NCBI GenBank assembly: GCA_023415775.1
Contig: JAEZJM010000019.1
Span: 186,001-250,000 of the forward strand
DNA length: 64,000 bases
DNA from: Bacillota bacterium
GTDB taxonomy: Bacteria > Bacillota > Negativicutes > Sporomusales > UBA7701
Direction of reading: 5' to 3'
The translations under genes and the position numbers were made by a program. Shown here in pieces: positions 25,786 through 33,983 of the stretch. Under the pieces are notes generated by a model that was not told the origin of the DNA, did no database searches, and saw only the letters and a program-made list of their open reading frames with translations. Numbering within the stretch: the first letter of the stretch is position 1; the number at the start of each line of letters is the position of its first letter.

Positions 25786-26748
25786 ATGCCACGGCTGCAT
25801 AAATTGGTTCCCTTTATAATCAGCGCTATATTTATATATGCTTTGGTGTCCTACTTTCGGTTTGATTATGGCGAACTGTTAAAAACACTGAGAGTAATGA
25901 ATATGCCGCTGGCCTTATTGGCTCTCCTGGCCTATCTGGCGGCCGAGTATGTAATCGCCTTCCGGCTCAAGGTCATCTACAAGGTTTTCGAAATCAGCAA
26001 CACGGTTTTCATGTTTTTTCTCTACACCCTGATCGGTATCTTTGTCAATAATGTGATACCGACCTGTATCGGGGGAGATTTGACCAAGGCCTATTGTGCA
26101 GCGCCCGGCGGTTCCGACAAAATGACTCAATCGGTTGTTGCCTCGTTCGCCGACCGGCTTATCGGACTGGCAGGAATGGTTTTAATGGGATATATGGCGA
26201 TCTTCCTGGCGCCTCAATTCGCCGACATGCGCCAGGGCGCCGTTGTCTGGAGCATCCCTTTCGTGTTCATGTCGGGGATAGCCGGGATGGCTATCCTTAG
26301 GAGCGAAGCGGTCAGAAACATGATAAGGGGCATCTTCGCAAGAATGCCGAAAATTGCAGCATTAATTGACGCGGTTCTGACTTTGGCGACATCGGTCAAA
26401 GCACTCTTTGTGAGCTTGCTGCTTACCTTCATGACCATCGGTTTGCTGGCGCTGTCTTGCTGGTATGCCGCCCAAGCCCTGCACGCGCCTGTCGAATACA
26501 CCTTCTTACTCTTTTTAGTCCCTGTGGCCGCGATATCGGTAATTATGCCCTCGGTAAACGGCATTGGGGTGCGGGAAACCATCTTTGTCTTCATGCTTAA
26601 AGGGATCATGCCTGTGGAAAAGGCGCTGGCCTTAGCGCTCGTTGTTTATTTTCTCACAGTGATTACAGGCGCTCTTGGAGGCATAACGCTGCTCTTTCGC
26701 CGCAGGTTCGGGATTTCCTTCGCCTTTTCATCGAAGATTGGCGGATAG
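25786..26748 (+). CDS. Flippase-like membrane protein (LPG_synthase_TM / UPF0104 family)
   Basis: A 320-residue protein with about eight membrane helices. Family marks are PTCIGGDLTKAY (after the third helix) and MPSVNGIGVRETIFVF near the C-terminus. The family includes the membrane half of lysyl-phosphatidylglycerol synthase and AglD-like proteins, and is often found in glycan clusters with a dolichol/undecaprenyl-phosphate GT2, where a lipid-sugar flipping role is suspected. ATG 25786 follows GGGAG (25772-25777); the upstream GTG 25771 lacks a ribosome site. A second member of the family lies at 30699. The function here is a guess from the family. Confidence 0.8.
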   Translation: MPRLHKLVPFIISAIFIYALVSYFRFDYGELLKTLRVMNMPLALLALLAYLAAEYVIAFRLKVIYKVFEISNTVFMFFLYTLIGIFVNNVIPTCIGGDLTKAYCAAPGGSDKMTQSVVASFADRLIGLAGMVLMGYMAIFLAPQFADMRQGAVVWSIPFVFMSGIAGMAILRSEAVRNMIRGIFARMPKIAALIDAVLTLATSVKALFVSLLLTFMTIGLLALSCWYAAQALHAPVEYTFLLFLVPVAAISVIMPSVNGIGVRETIFVFMLKGIMPVEKALALALVVYFLTVITGALGGITLLFRRRFGISFAFSSKIGG

Positions 26749-26794
26749 AATACAGTAATTGTTGATGAAACAGAAATTTTAGGAGGCTGACACC

Positions 26795-27805
26795 ATGATT
26801 AAGGGTAAGCGCATATTCATCACCGGCGGCGCCGGATTCATCGGATCGACACTGATCGGAAAGTTCATGGACAATAACCAAATAACCATCTTCGATAACT
26901 TTACCAGAGACGCGCTAAAATCCCAGGGGTACGCCGACCACCCCAATTTGAAAATTATCAGAGGGGATGTTCTGGACAAAAATTCGTTATTCGCCGCAAT
27001 GGAGGGCTCGCAAATTATTGTTCATGCCGCAGCGATCGCCGGCATCGATCAGACCGTCCGAAATCCGGTCACCACCATGCGTGTGAACATGCTGGGAACC
27101 GCCAATGTTCTGGAGGCCGCGCAGCAGATCAACGCTAATGGCGCTATTGAGCGGGTACTGGATTTCTCGACATCGGAAGTATTCGGGTCCTACGCGTTCA
27201 AGGTCGAAGAGACCTCCCAGACGGTAACCGGTGCTGTCGGCGAGGCGCGCTGGACATATGCGGTCAGTAAACTGGCGGGTGAACATCTGGCCCATGCCTA
27301 TCACCGTCAATACGGTCTTCCGGCTGTCACGGTAAGGCCTTTTAACGTATATGGTCCCGGACAAGTCGGTGAAGGCGCCATCCACATTTTCATCCGTCAG
27401 GCCCTCGCCAACGAGGATATAAAAATATTTGGCGACGGCAATCAGATCCGGGCCTGGTGCTATGTCGACGATATGATTGACGCTCTGCTACTGTCCCTTA
27501 CCAGCCCGAACGCAGTAGGGAATTCTTTCAATATCGGCAATCCCCGTGCGGTTACGACAATATATGGCCTGGCGCAGACCGTCTGCCGGGTGTTAAATTC
27601 GAAATCGAAAATCGTGTTCCGTGAAGCGCTTTCCGCCGATATAGAACTCAGGATTCCCAGTGTCGATAAAGCCAGGGACTTGATCGGTTTTGAAGCGAAG
27701 GTGGACTTGGACGACGGTATTATGAAAACCGCGGAATGGATGATGAAAAATACCGACAAACTGGCGGCCCTTCCCGAGATCTTCACCGGAGGAAAATCAA
27801 AATGA
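26795..27805 (+). CDS. NAD-dependent sugar epimerase/dehydratase (extended SDR)
   Basis: A 336-residue extended short-chain dehydrogenase. It has the NAD motif GGAGFIGS (11-18), FSTSEVFG (124-131) and catalytic Tyr155-x3-Lys159 in YAVSK, plus VRPFNVYGPGQ. These features fit nucleotide-sugar 4-epimerases, 4,6-dehydratases or UDP-glucuronate decarboxylases; I cannot decide among them. AGGAGG stands before the ATG. It overlaps the next aminotransferase by 4 bases (ATGA), so the pair probably makes an amino sugar: the SDR creates a keto sugar and the aminotransferase adds nitrogen. The acyltransferases downstream could then acylate that amine. Confidence 0.85.
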   Translation: MIKGKRIFITGGAGFIGSTLIGKFMDNNQITIFDNFTRDALKSQGYADHPNLKIIRGDVLDKNSLFAAMEGSQIIVHAAAIAGIDQTVRNPVTTMRVNMLGTANVLEAAQQINANGAIERVLDFSTSEVFGSYAFKVEETSQTVTGAVGEARWTYAVSKLAGEHLAHAYHRQYGLPAVTVRPFNVYGPGQVGEGAIHIFIRQALANEDIKIFGDGNQIRAWCYVDDMIDALLLSLTSPNAVGNSFNIGNPRAVTTIYGLAQTVCRVLNSKSKIVFREALSADIELRIPSVDKARDLIGFEAKVDLDDGIMKTAEWMMKNTDKLAALPEIFTGGKSK

Positions 27806-28920
27806 TACGCTTGTGTGTTCCGCAACTCGGCGAGGAAGAGTGCGCTGCGGTGGCAAGAGTCTTAAAAAGCGGTCAACTAATCCAAGGTGCAGAGTGTTTG
27901 GCTTTGGAAACAAAGCTCGCCGGATATCTGGATGTGGGGCATGTAGTTGTTGTATCATCCGGTACCGCCGCTTTGCACATGGCCCTGCTTGCACTTGACA
28001 TCCGGCAGGGGGACGCAGTGCTGGTGCCTGATTTTACCTTCCCGGCCACCGCCAATGTCGTCGAACTCGCAGGTGCGAAGACCGTGCTCGTAGACGTGGA
28101 AAAGGACTCATACTGTATTTCCGGGCGGACATTGAGGAAGGCAGTCAGGGAATGGAATGGCCCGGAAAAGCTGAAGGCAATAATGCCGGTGCACGAATTC
28201 GGCTATCCGGCGGATATGGATGAAATCGGGGCCATCGCCCGTGAACACAACCTGCTAGTAATCGAGGACGCCGCATGCGCGCTTGGTTCGGAGCATAACG
28301 GCAAAAAAATCGGCACATTTGGCAGTGCCGGCTGTTTTTCCTTCCATCCCCGCAAAGCCTTGACCACCGGCGAGGGTGGTGCAATTTCGACCAATGACGG
28401 CGCGCTGGCGGAGCGGCTCCGTACTCTGCGCAATCATGGCATTGTGTACCATGAAGGCAAAGTCGGCTTCCCCCATGTCGGCCTAAACTATCGGCTGACT
28501 GATTTTCAGGCGGCTATCGGTTCGGTTCAGTTTGCGAAATACCCGGCAATGCTGCAGGAACGTCTTGAATTAAAAAATAAGTACGACCAGCTGTTGGCTA
28601 CACTGCCGGTTACCTTACCCGCCGGCAATAAGGGACACATTTGGCAGACTTATATGATCCTGCTGCCTTCTGCGGTCAACCGCGATAATGTGATTAAGGA
28701 ACTCAAGAACAAAGGGATTGAGACCAATCTGGGAGCGCATGCCCTGCATTGTCTAGACTATTATCAGTCGGTTTACCCGGAGCAGTGCCAAGGGGCGGCA
28801 GGAAACAACGCCGAAATTTTGTATAAGCAGGGGCTGGCCTTGCCGTTATATCCGGGTCTAACTGATGGTGAATTGGCGAAAATTTCCGCAGTTCTTGCGG
28901 AGATCCTGGGAAATAGCTGA
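27802..28920 (+). CDS. DegT/DnrJ/EryC1/StrS sugar aminotransferase
   Basis: A 372-residue PLP enzyme. It has VSSGTAALHMALLAL (phosphate binding), VIEDAACALGS (153-163) and the lysine segment FHPRKALTTGEGG with Lys185, a form common in PglE/DesI-type aminotransferases of 4-keto sugars. ATG 27802 follows GGAGG at 27788-27792, though the frame is open to 27736 within the preceding gene. ATGA overlap links it to the SDR upstream. With the PglF-like dehydratase (8621) and the PglD-like acetyltransferase (30001), it could provide UDP-diNAc-bacillosamine. Alternatively it aminates the product of its own SDR neighbour. Confidence 0.87.
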   Translation: MIRLCVPQLGEEECAAVARVLKSGQLIQGAECLALETKLAGYLDVGHVVVVSSGTAALHMALLALDIRQGDAVLVPDFTFPATANVVELAGAKTVLVDVEKDSYCISGRTLRKAVREWNGPEKLKAIMPVHEFGYPADMDEIGAIAREHNLLVIEDAACALGSEHNGKKIGTFGSAGCFSFHPRKALTTGEGGAISTNDGALAERLRTLRNHGIVYHEGKVGFPHVGLNYRLTDFQAAIGSVQFAKYPAMLQERLELKNKYDQLLATLPVTLPAGNKGHIWQTYMILLPSAVNRDNVIKELKNKGIETNLGAHALHCLDYYQSVYPEQCQGAAGNNAEILYKQGLALPLYPGLTDGELAKISAVLAEILGNS

Positions 28921-28937
28921 TGGAGGGCGGGACTGGG

Positions 28938-29984
28938 ATGCGTTTGAATTTGCTGTCCGAAAACCCTTCCTTGCATACGGGTCTCTCGAGGTTTTGCAGC
29001 GAATTCACGGTGTTGCACCCGCAGTTTGCAACCGATTTTTCGCCTCTTTACTCAACCCTTCCCGACTGCCGGTACGATGCCATGGTTGCGCATCAGCATG
29101 AAGAGGTCCGGGGATTTCTCCCTTTTGTAGTTTATGAGGGCAAGTTTGGACCTATCATAAACTCTTTGCCATACATCGCTTACGGGGGACCGGTATCCAC
29201 AGAGGGTGATGTTACCCAAATACTGGTGGAGGAAATGGTTCGCTACGCCAGAAAACTTGGCTGTATCACAATGACCGTTTCGACGCCACCCTTCATGACA
29301 GAGGCAGGTCTCGCAGCTTATCGCGACTATTTGCATCCAGACTACTATTTTGCCAACTTCTTTCAATATAGCCTGTTGGACGTTCATCCGCTGGAAAAGT
29401 TGTCCGGTAAGCGTCGGTCGGCGTTCAAGAATGAAATCCGCAAGTCAGAGCAAGCGCGGGTTTTGCTAAAAACGATTTGCGCGGATGTAGATATTGACGA
29501 ATGGCTGGTAATTTACGGCGACAGATACGCCGAGATTGGGGCTACTCCTTATCCGCCGCGGTTTTTTAAGAGCATGCTTACTGATGTGGATCATAAGGGC
29601 AAGGTTTTATTGGTGGGAGCCTACCTCGAGGATGAGTTGATCGGCGGGACCCTGTTTTTACTAGGGCGGGGTATCGTTGATTATTTTGCCTCGGCCTATA
29701 AAACTTCGTATATGCACCTTTACCCCAACACATTTGTGCTGGATGCCATGTTTCACGAATTTATGGCGCAGGGGTACAGGTTGTTTAACTGGCAGTCCAG
29801 CCCCGGCAAGGGCGGTGTATTCGCCTACAAGCAGCGGTGGGGGGCGCTGGAAAACGAGCACTATTATCTCACCAAGGTTACTGGAAAGATCGAGAATCTG
29901 ACAAGAGTACCCCTGGAAGATATCCGCGCGGCATATCGGGGTTTCTTTGTCGCTCCGTTCCATCTATGGGATAACGCCAAATAA
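28938..29984 (+). CDS. FemAB/GNAT-type acyltransferase
   Basis: A 348-residue protein of the FemAB-like group with an Acetyltransf_6 GNAT domain in the second half. Visible marks are LSGKRRSAFKNEIRKSEQA (a basic helix typical of the group) and LLVGAYLEDELIGGTLF, with NWQSSPGKGGVFAYKQRWG near the end. Such enzymes add amino acids or acyl groups to cell-wall precursors or sugars, often from aminoacyl-tRNA or acyl-CoA. ATG 28938 has GGAGGGCGGG just upstream; an ATG at 28920 overlapping the previous stop is the alternative. A second member of this group is at 41730. Donor and acceptor are unknown. Confidence 0.78.
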   Translation: MRLNLLSENPSLHTGLSRFCSEFTVLHPQFATDFSPLYSTLPDCRYDAMVAHQHEEVRGFLPFVVYEGKFGPIINSLPYIAYGGPVSTEGDVTQILVEEMVRYARKLGCITMTVSTPPFMTEAGLAAYRDYLHPDYYFANFFQYSLLDVHPLEKLSGKRRSAFKNEIRKSEQARVLLKTICADVDIDEWLVIYGDRYAEIGATPYPPRFFKSMLTDVDHKGKVLLVGAYLEDELIGGTLFLLGRGIVDYFASAYKTSYMHLYPNTFVLDAMFHEFMAQGYRLFNWQSSPGKGGVFAYKQRWGALENEHYYLTKVTGKIENLTRVPLEDIRAAYRGFFVAPFHLWDNAK

Positions 29985-30000
29985 GAAAGAAGGCCTTCGC

Positions 30001-30654
30001 GTGCGCCGAATTCTCTTAATCGGTCGAACAACGATTGCCAAAATTGTTATTGACATCGCCAAGTTATGCCTAAATAATTATGAGTTTTCGTTTAAGGGTT
30101 TTATAGATGATAGCCAGGCATTACATGGAACACTTTTTTGTGGGCTTCCTGTGCTGGGGGCGTTCAATGAGATTGACAGTATTGCCGCCGACTACGATAT
30201 TAATACGGCCGTCATATGCATAGGACACAACCATATGGATGTGCGCGCTCGATATTTTGAAGCATGTCAGGATAAAGGATTTATAATGGAACGCTTCGTT
30301 CACCCGTCCGCCAGCATTGCGCGGGGCGCAAGCATAGGTGCAGGTTTTGTTGCTGGCGCAAACACGGTTGTTAATCCCGATGCGGTAGTTGGGGAGAACG
30401 TTTTGCTCTGGTCCGGTTCGGTTATCGAACATGACTGCCGGATCGGCGCTCATAGTTACGTTTCTCCCGGCGTTACCCTAGCAGGAGGAGTGCGCCTTGG
30501 GGAATTCTCCTTTATTGGCTCAGGGGCGACGGTGTTACCGGAAGTGAATATCGGTTCGCGGGCCATTGTGGGCGCAGGCTCTGTCGTTACCCGGGATGTG
30601 CCGGAAGCGACCTTGTCCTATGGTGTACCGGCGCGTGTGGTCCGAAAGTTATAA
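30001..30654 (+). CDS. pglD: Sugar O/N-acyltransferase, PglD/NeuD family
   Basis: A 217-residue NeuD/PglD-type enzyme. The N-terminal Rossmann-like half (RRILLIGRTTIAKIVIDIAK, GFIDDSQ, CIGHNHMDVRARY) binds the nucleotide sugar, and the C-terminal beta-helix of hexapeptide repeats (VHPSASIARGASIGAG, VIEHDCRIGAHSYVSPG) binds acetyl-CoA, with His in the EHDC segment the usual base. PglD acetylates UDP-4-amino sugars in the bacillosamine pathway. GTG 30001 follows AAAGAAGG; the frame extends to 29947 inside the previous gene. Context (PglF-like, PglE-like and PglC-like genes in the window) supports this role, but the genes are scattered. Confidence 0.83.
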   Translation: MRRILLIGRTTIAKIVIDIAKLCLNNYEFSFKGFIDDSQALHGTLFCGLPVLGAFNEIDSIAADYDINTAVICIGHNHMDVRARYFEACQDKGFIMERFVHPSASIARGASIGAGFVAGANTVVNPDAVVGENVLLWSGSVIEHDCRIGAHSYVSPGVTLAGGVRLGEFSFIGSGATVLPEVNIGSRAIVGAGSVVTRDVPEATLSYGVPARVVRKL

Positions 30655-30698
30655 ATGACTCATGTGTTCGCGCTGTTTTTCCCGAGATCAGGTAAAGA

Positions 30699-31613
30699 TT
30701 GGTGGGCGTGATACATATTTACAAGACGCTAGCTTCAATTATTGTCAGTTTAATTACTGTATACTATATATTTTCCGCCTATGACCTAAATTTATTGAAG
30801 ATTCTTCGGCAGTTCCGAATTGTCGATTATCCATTGGCCATTTTCAGCATTGTGGTATTTTTTGTGGCAAATTACCTTAATGCAGTCAGATTGCGCGGCT
30901 TGCTTGCTAAACAAGGGCTATTTTACTCAAACTGGCTAATATTTAAATTTGGTCTGGTACAAAGTTTTTTTTACTCCTTTTTCCCAGGCGGGGTTATTTC
31001 CGATCTTGTTAGGATTTCGCTACTTATTCGCGAAATAAAGCAAGCCTACGCCATATTTAAGATCTCCATCCTGGATCGAATTTATGGATTTGCCGGACTT
31101 ATTATTTGCTTTATCGGCATACTGTTAAGCGACGGTGATGTCACCAAACTGGCATTGTTTTCAGCGCCTTTTGTTTTAGGAACAGTTCTGTTTTATCCTT
31201 CGGGCGCAGTTTCAACTATTCGACTGGCGGTTTATGCAATTTCGATTTCTACGGTCACCATGCTGGTTGCCGGCTGTTCGCTATATTACGGCGTGCTGTC
31301 GGTAGGCATTCCACAAAGTTTCTTGACGATTTTCACGCTCTCCCTTATAGCGACCATTTCCGCCGCTGTACCTTCAATTAATGGCATCGGTGTGCGCGAT
31401 TTCCTCTATATATTATTTTTCGGCGCAATTTTGAGTAATGAAACAGCGGTTGTTATCTCTACGATAGTTTTGATATTGAATATGATAATGGGCCTGTTGG
31501 GAGGAGTCATTTTGTTATTTTATAAGCAATTCGGTGTAAGGCTAAACTCCGACTTAATCCGGGAAGTCCAGGAAGAAATTAATAAAAGGAGAAAGCCTAA
31601 TGACGGGGACTAA
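30699..31613 (+). CDS. Flippase-like membrane protein (LPG_synthase_TM family), second copy
   Basis: A 304-residue protein with about eight membrane helices. It has FFPGGVISDLVRI and VPSINGIGVRDFLYI, matching the two conserved segments of the protein at 25786, though overall similarity is low. The start is uncertain: TTG 30699 and GTG 30702 are both possible after AGG at 30690-30692, and GTG 30708 is less likely. It overlaps the next GT2 by 14 bases. Pairing of this family with a polyprenyl-phosphate GT2 is common and suggests a role in handling lipid-linked sugar. The gene is strikingly AT-rich for the window. Confidence 0.77.
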   Translation: MVGVIHIYKTLASIIVSLITVYYIFSAYDLNLLKILRQFRIVDYPLAIFSIVVFFVANYLNAVRLRGLLAKQGLFYSNWLIFKFGLVQSFFYSFFPGGVISDLVRISLLIREIKQAYAIFKISILDRIYGFAGLIICFIGILLSDGDVTKLALFSAPFVLGTVLFYPSGAVSTIRLAVYAISISTVTMLVAGCSLYYGVLSVGIPQSFLTIFTLSLIATISAAVPSINGIGVRDFLYILFFGAILSNETAVVISTIVLILNMIMGLLGGVILLFYKQFGVRLNSDLIREVQEEINKRRKPNDGD

Positions 31614-32673
31614 GCTTGTTTCAATAATAATCCCGTGTTATAACGAAGAGAAAGTAATCGAGAAAAATGTCAGGCAGATTATCGATTTGATATCCCGGCA
31701 CAGTGATTATCGATGGGAAATAATCTGTGTAAATGACGGGAGTAAGGACGGGACAGGGCAGATTCTGGACGATTTGGCCAAGCGGTTTGCCGTTGTGTCG
31801 GTTATCCATCACCCTACTAATTATGGGCAGGGAAGGGGATTGCGAAACGCCTTTGCCAAAAGCCAAGGAGAATATATTATCACCATGGATGCCGACTTGT
31901 CCTATGATGTAAATCACATTACCGAGCTGCTGGCAGCGACGGAAAGGGTTAATGCCGATATCTACCTCGTTTCCGCTTATATGGACGGTGGGGTGGTGGA
32001 GAATGTCCCGCCGCTTCGGCGGTTTTTGAGCCGGTGGGGCAACAGGTTCCTGTGTTTTATGTACGGACAAGATATTCATGTCATGAGCTGCGTCGTAAGG
32101 TTATATAAACGTAAGGTCATTGAAACCTTGGAGCTTTTTTCCGAAGGCATGGAAATCAATCTGGAAGTCTTGAATTATGCCAGGATTGCCAATTTCAAAA
32201 TGACTGAAATACCGGGCCGGCTAATTTGGCGGAAGGAAAAGACTGCTGAGGCAAAGCCGGCGAGGGTATCGAAAATGCGCCTGGTCAATACGATTAAAAG
32301 TTATTTTCGCATTGGCACTTTCTTCCGGCCAAGTTTAATGATGTCATATCCGGCGGTATTTTTTATTATAGTGGGCATTCTCGGCTCCCTACGCAGCCTT
32401 TGGATATTTTTTGGCTATTGGGGAGGCGGGCTTACCAAGCAAAGCATAGTCGACGCCGTGATAAAGTCCTTCGAAACCAACTTTCCGACGATTCTGCTCA
32501 GCGCCTTTTCGATCTTATTGGGATTCTTGCTGGTTATACTGGGAATAATAGCCCGCTACCTCCAGGTCATCTATGAGGATAACTACCGGCTTCACTGCCG
32601 GGTGAATTCTTACCTGAAAGACGCCAGCCCTCGGGTCACCGACCGTAGCGAGGCGAGCGAGGAAGTACAGTGA
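31600..32673 (+). CDS. GT2 polyprenyl-phosphate glycosyltransferase-like, two C-terminal helices
   Basis: A 357-residue GT-A enzyme of the DPM1/GtrB type. It starts SIIIPCYNEEKVIEKNV, has VNDGSKDGT and TMDADLSYD (metal-binding D-x-D) and ends with two membrane helices (about 245-270 and 295-325). Such enzymes load a sugar onto undecaprenyl phosphate on the inner face; a flippase then turns it over for GT-C transferases. The flippase-like gene just upstream and the large membrane proteins at 23233 and 35630 could be those partners. It overlaps both neighbours (14 bases upstream, 4 downstream). The sugar is unknown. Confidence 0.85.
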   Translation: MTGTKLVSIIIPCYNEEKVIEKNVRQIIDLISRHSDYRWEIICVNDGSKDGTGQILDDLAKRFAVVSVIHHPTNYGQGRGLRNAFAKSQGEYIITMDADLSYDVNHITELLAATERVNADIYLVSAYMDGGVVENVPPLRRFLSRWGNRFLCFMYGQDIHVMSCVVRLYKRKVIETLELFSEGMEINLEVLNYARIANFKMTEIPGRLIWRKEKTAEAKPARVSKMRLVNTIKSYFRIGTFFRPSLMMSYPAVFFIIVGILGSLRSLWIFFGYWGGGLTKQSIVDAVIKSFETNFPTILLSAFSILLGFLLVILGIIARYLQVIYEDNYRLHCRVNSYLKDASPRVTDRSEASEEVQ

Positions 32674-33983
32674 ACGACCGGGAACAAATCGTTCGCCGCT
32701 ATATAGCGGAGCGTGCAAGGCGGTATTGGGGTACAGCCGGCGCTCAAAACCTGATATTTCGGCTGCCGGTCTGGTCTTATCCGGTCGAAGCCGGTCTAAG
32801 TCTAACCGAACCGAAGATGACTTTTGTGCCGCTGCCCAATTGGGCGGCCGATCTTGGGGTTGGCCCCGCTTCCGGGCTATTGGTGTACAAGGAACATATC
32901 CAGCCTGGTGATGGCCCGGAATATCTGCGGACAAACTGGCTCGCCACCGCCTTGGCTTTGATGCTGTCGGTCGAGGAACAACAACACGAACTGGCCCATG
33001 GCCCTATCCATTCCTATTCCTATAAATTGAAGGGATCGGATGAGAGAAGGTTCGGCAAGGCATGGGTAAACAGAATCTTTCTCTTCCTGCGCCGATGGGC
33101 TGCTGCCATGAGCGGAGCGGATGAAGATAGGTTATTCGGGGGAAGGCCCCAAGCTGAAATAATGCTGACCCATGATGTTGACGCAATAGAAAAAACCGGG
33201 GCCATCCGCTTCAAGCAAGGCCTGTTTTGCGGCTACAATGCCAGCAGGAATGCTGTGAAAGGCCATTTTTTCAAAGCAGGCAAAAAAGCCAGTCAGGCGC
33301 TGAGTTTTTTGTTTAGTTCCTGTAATTACTGGAACTTCGATCTTATCCTGGCTCTGGAAGAACGATGGGGTCTTAGAAGTACTTTTCTGTTTTATGGCGG
33401 GGGCAATCCAAGCGGCTTAAAAGCCAGGTTGTTTGATCCCGGCTACACTTTAAATGATCCGCGGCTTACCGAGGTCTTCGGCTTCCTGCTGACTAACGGC
33501 TGGCGAATTGGGCTGCATCCCTCTTTCCAGTCATGGAACAACTGGCAAATCATTGCCAGGGAAAAGACGGCTTTGGAATTTGAAATAGGTCGGGCTGTCG
33601 AAGTATGCCGGCAACATTGGCTGCGGTTTAGTTTTGGCCAAACGTGGCGGATGCAGGCCCGCGCCGAACTGAAAACCGATTTAACACTGGGTTTTAACGA
33701 CAGGCCAGGGTTTAGAAATTCAGCCGCGCTGGCTGTTGAACCGTTCGATCTTCACACTTTGACCGGGTTTTCCATCATTAGCATCCCTATGATTCTCATG
33801 GATTCGCATTTATACGACTACCGGGAGCTGTCATCAGAGCAAAGACAAGCAACGATTAAGGATATTATTGATGAGGTGCGATTTGTCGGCGGGACGGCAA
33901 GCGTCATCTGGCATCAACAGGTTATGAATTCGGATTATGGCTGGATAGAAGGGTACAGGGAGTTGCTGGAATGTTGTCAGTAA
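32670..33983 (+). CDS. Polysaccharide deacetylase-like protein
   Basis: A 437-residue protein without a signal peptide or membrane helix, so it is probably cytoplasmic. The deacetylase (NodB/CE4-like) part starts at about residue 165 with MLTHDVDAIEK (the Asp-x-Asp-like metal segment as HDVD) and includes WRIGLHPSFQS and a late VIWHQQVM, which give the His residues expected for a metal site. An uncharacterised N-terminal region of about 160 residues precedes it. The GTG start overlaps the GT2 stop (GTGA), and its end overlaps the toroid protein by 13 bases. Removal of N-acetyl from a glycan or lipid-linked sugar is plausible but unproven. Confidence 0.72.
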   Translation: MNDREQIVRRYIAERARRYWGTAGAQNLIFRLPVWSYPVEAGLSLTEPKMTFVPLPNWAADLGVGPASGLLVYKEHIQPGDGPEYLRTNWLATALALMLSVEEQQHELAHGPIHSYSYKLKGSDERRFGKAWVNRIFLFLRRWAAAMSGADEDRLFGGRPQAEIMLTHDVDAIEKTGAIRFKQGLFCGYNASRNAVKGHFFKAGKKASQALSFLFSSCNYWNFDLILALEERWGLRSTFLFYGGGNPSGLKARLFDPGYTLNDPRLTEVFGFLLTNGWRIGLHPSFQSWNNWQIIAREKTALEFEIGRAVEVCRQHWLRFSFGQTWRMQARAELKTDLTLGFNDRPGFRNSAALAVEPFDLHTLTGFSIISIPMILMDSHLYDYRELSSEQRQATIKDIIDEVRFVGGTASVIWHQQVMNSDYGWIEGYRELLECCQ

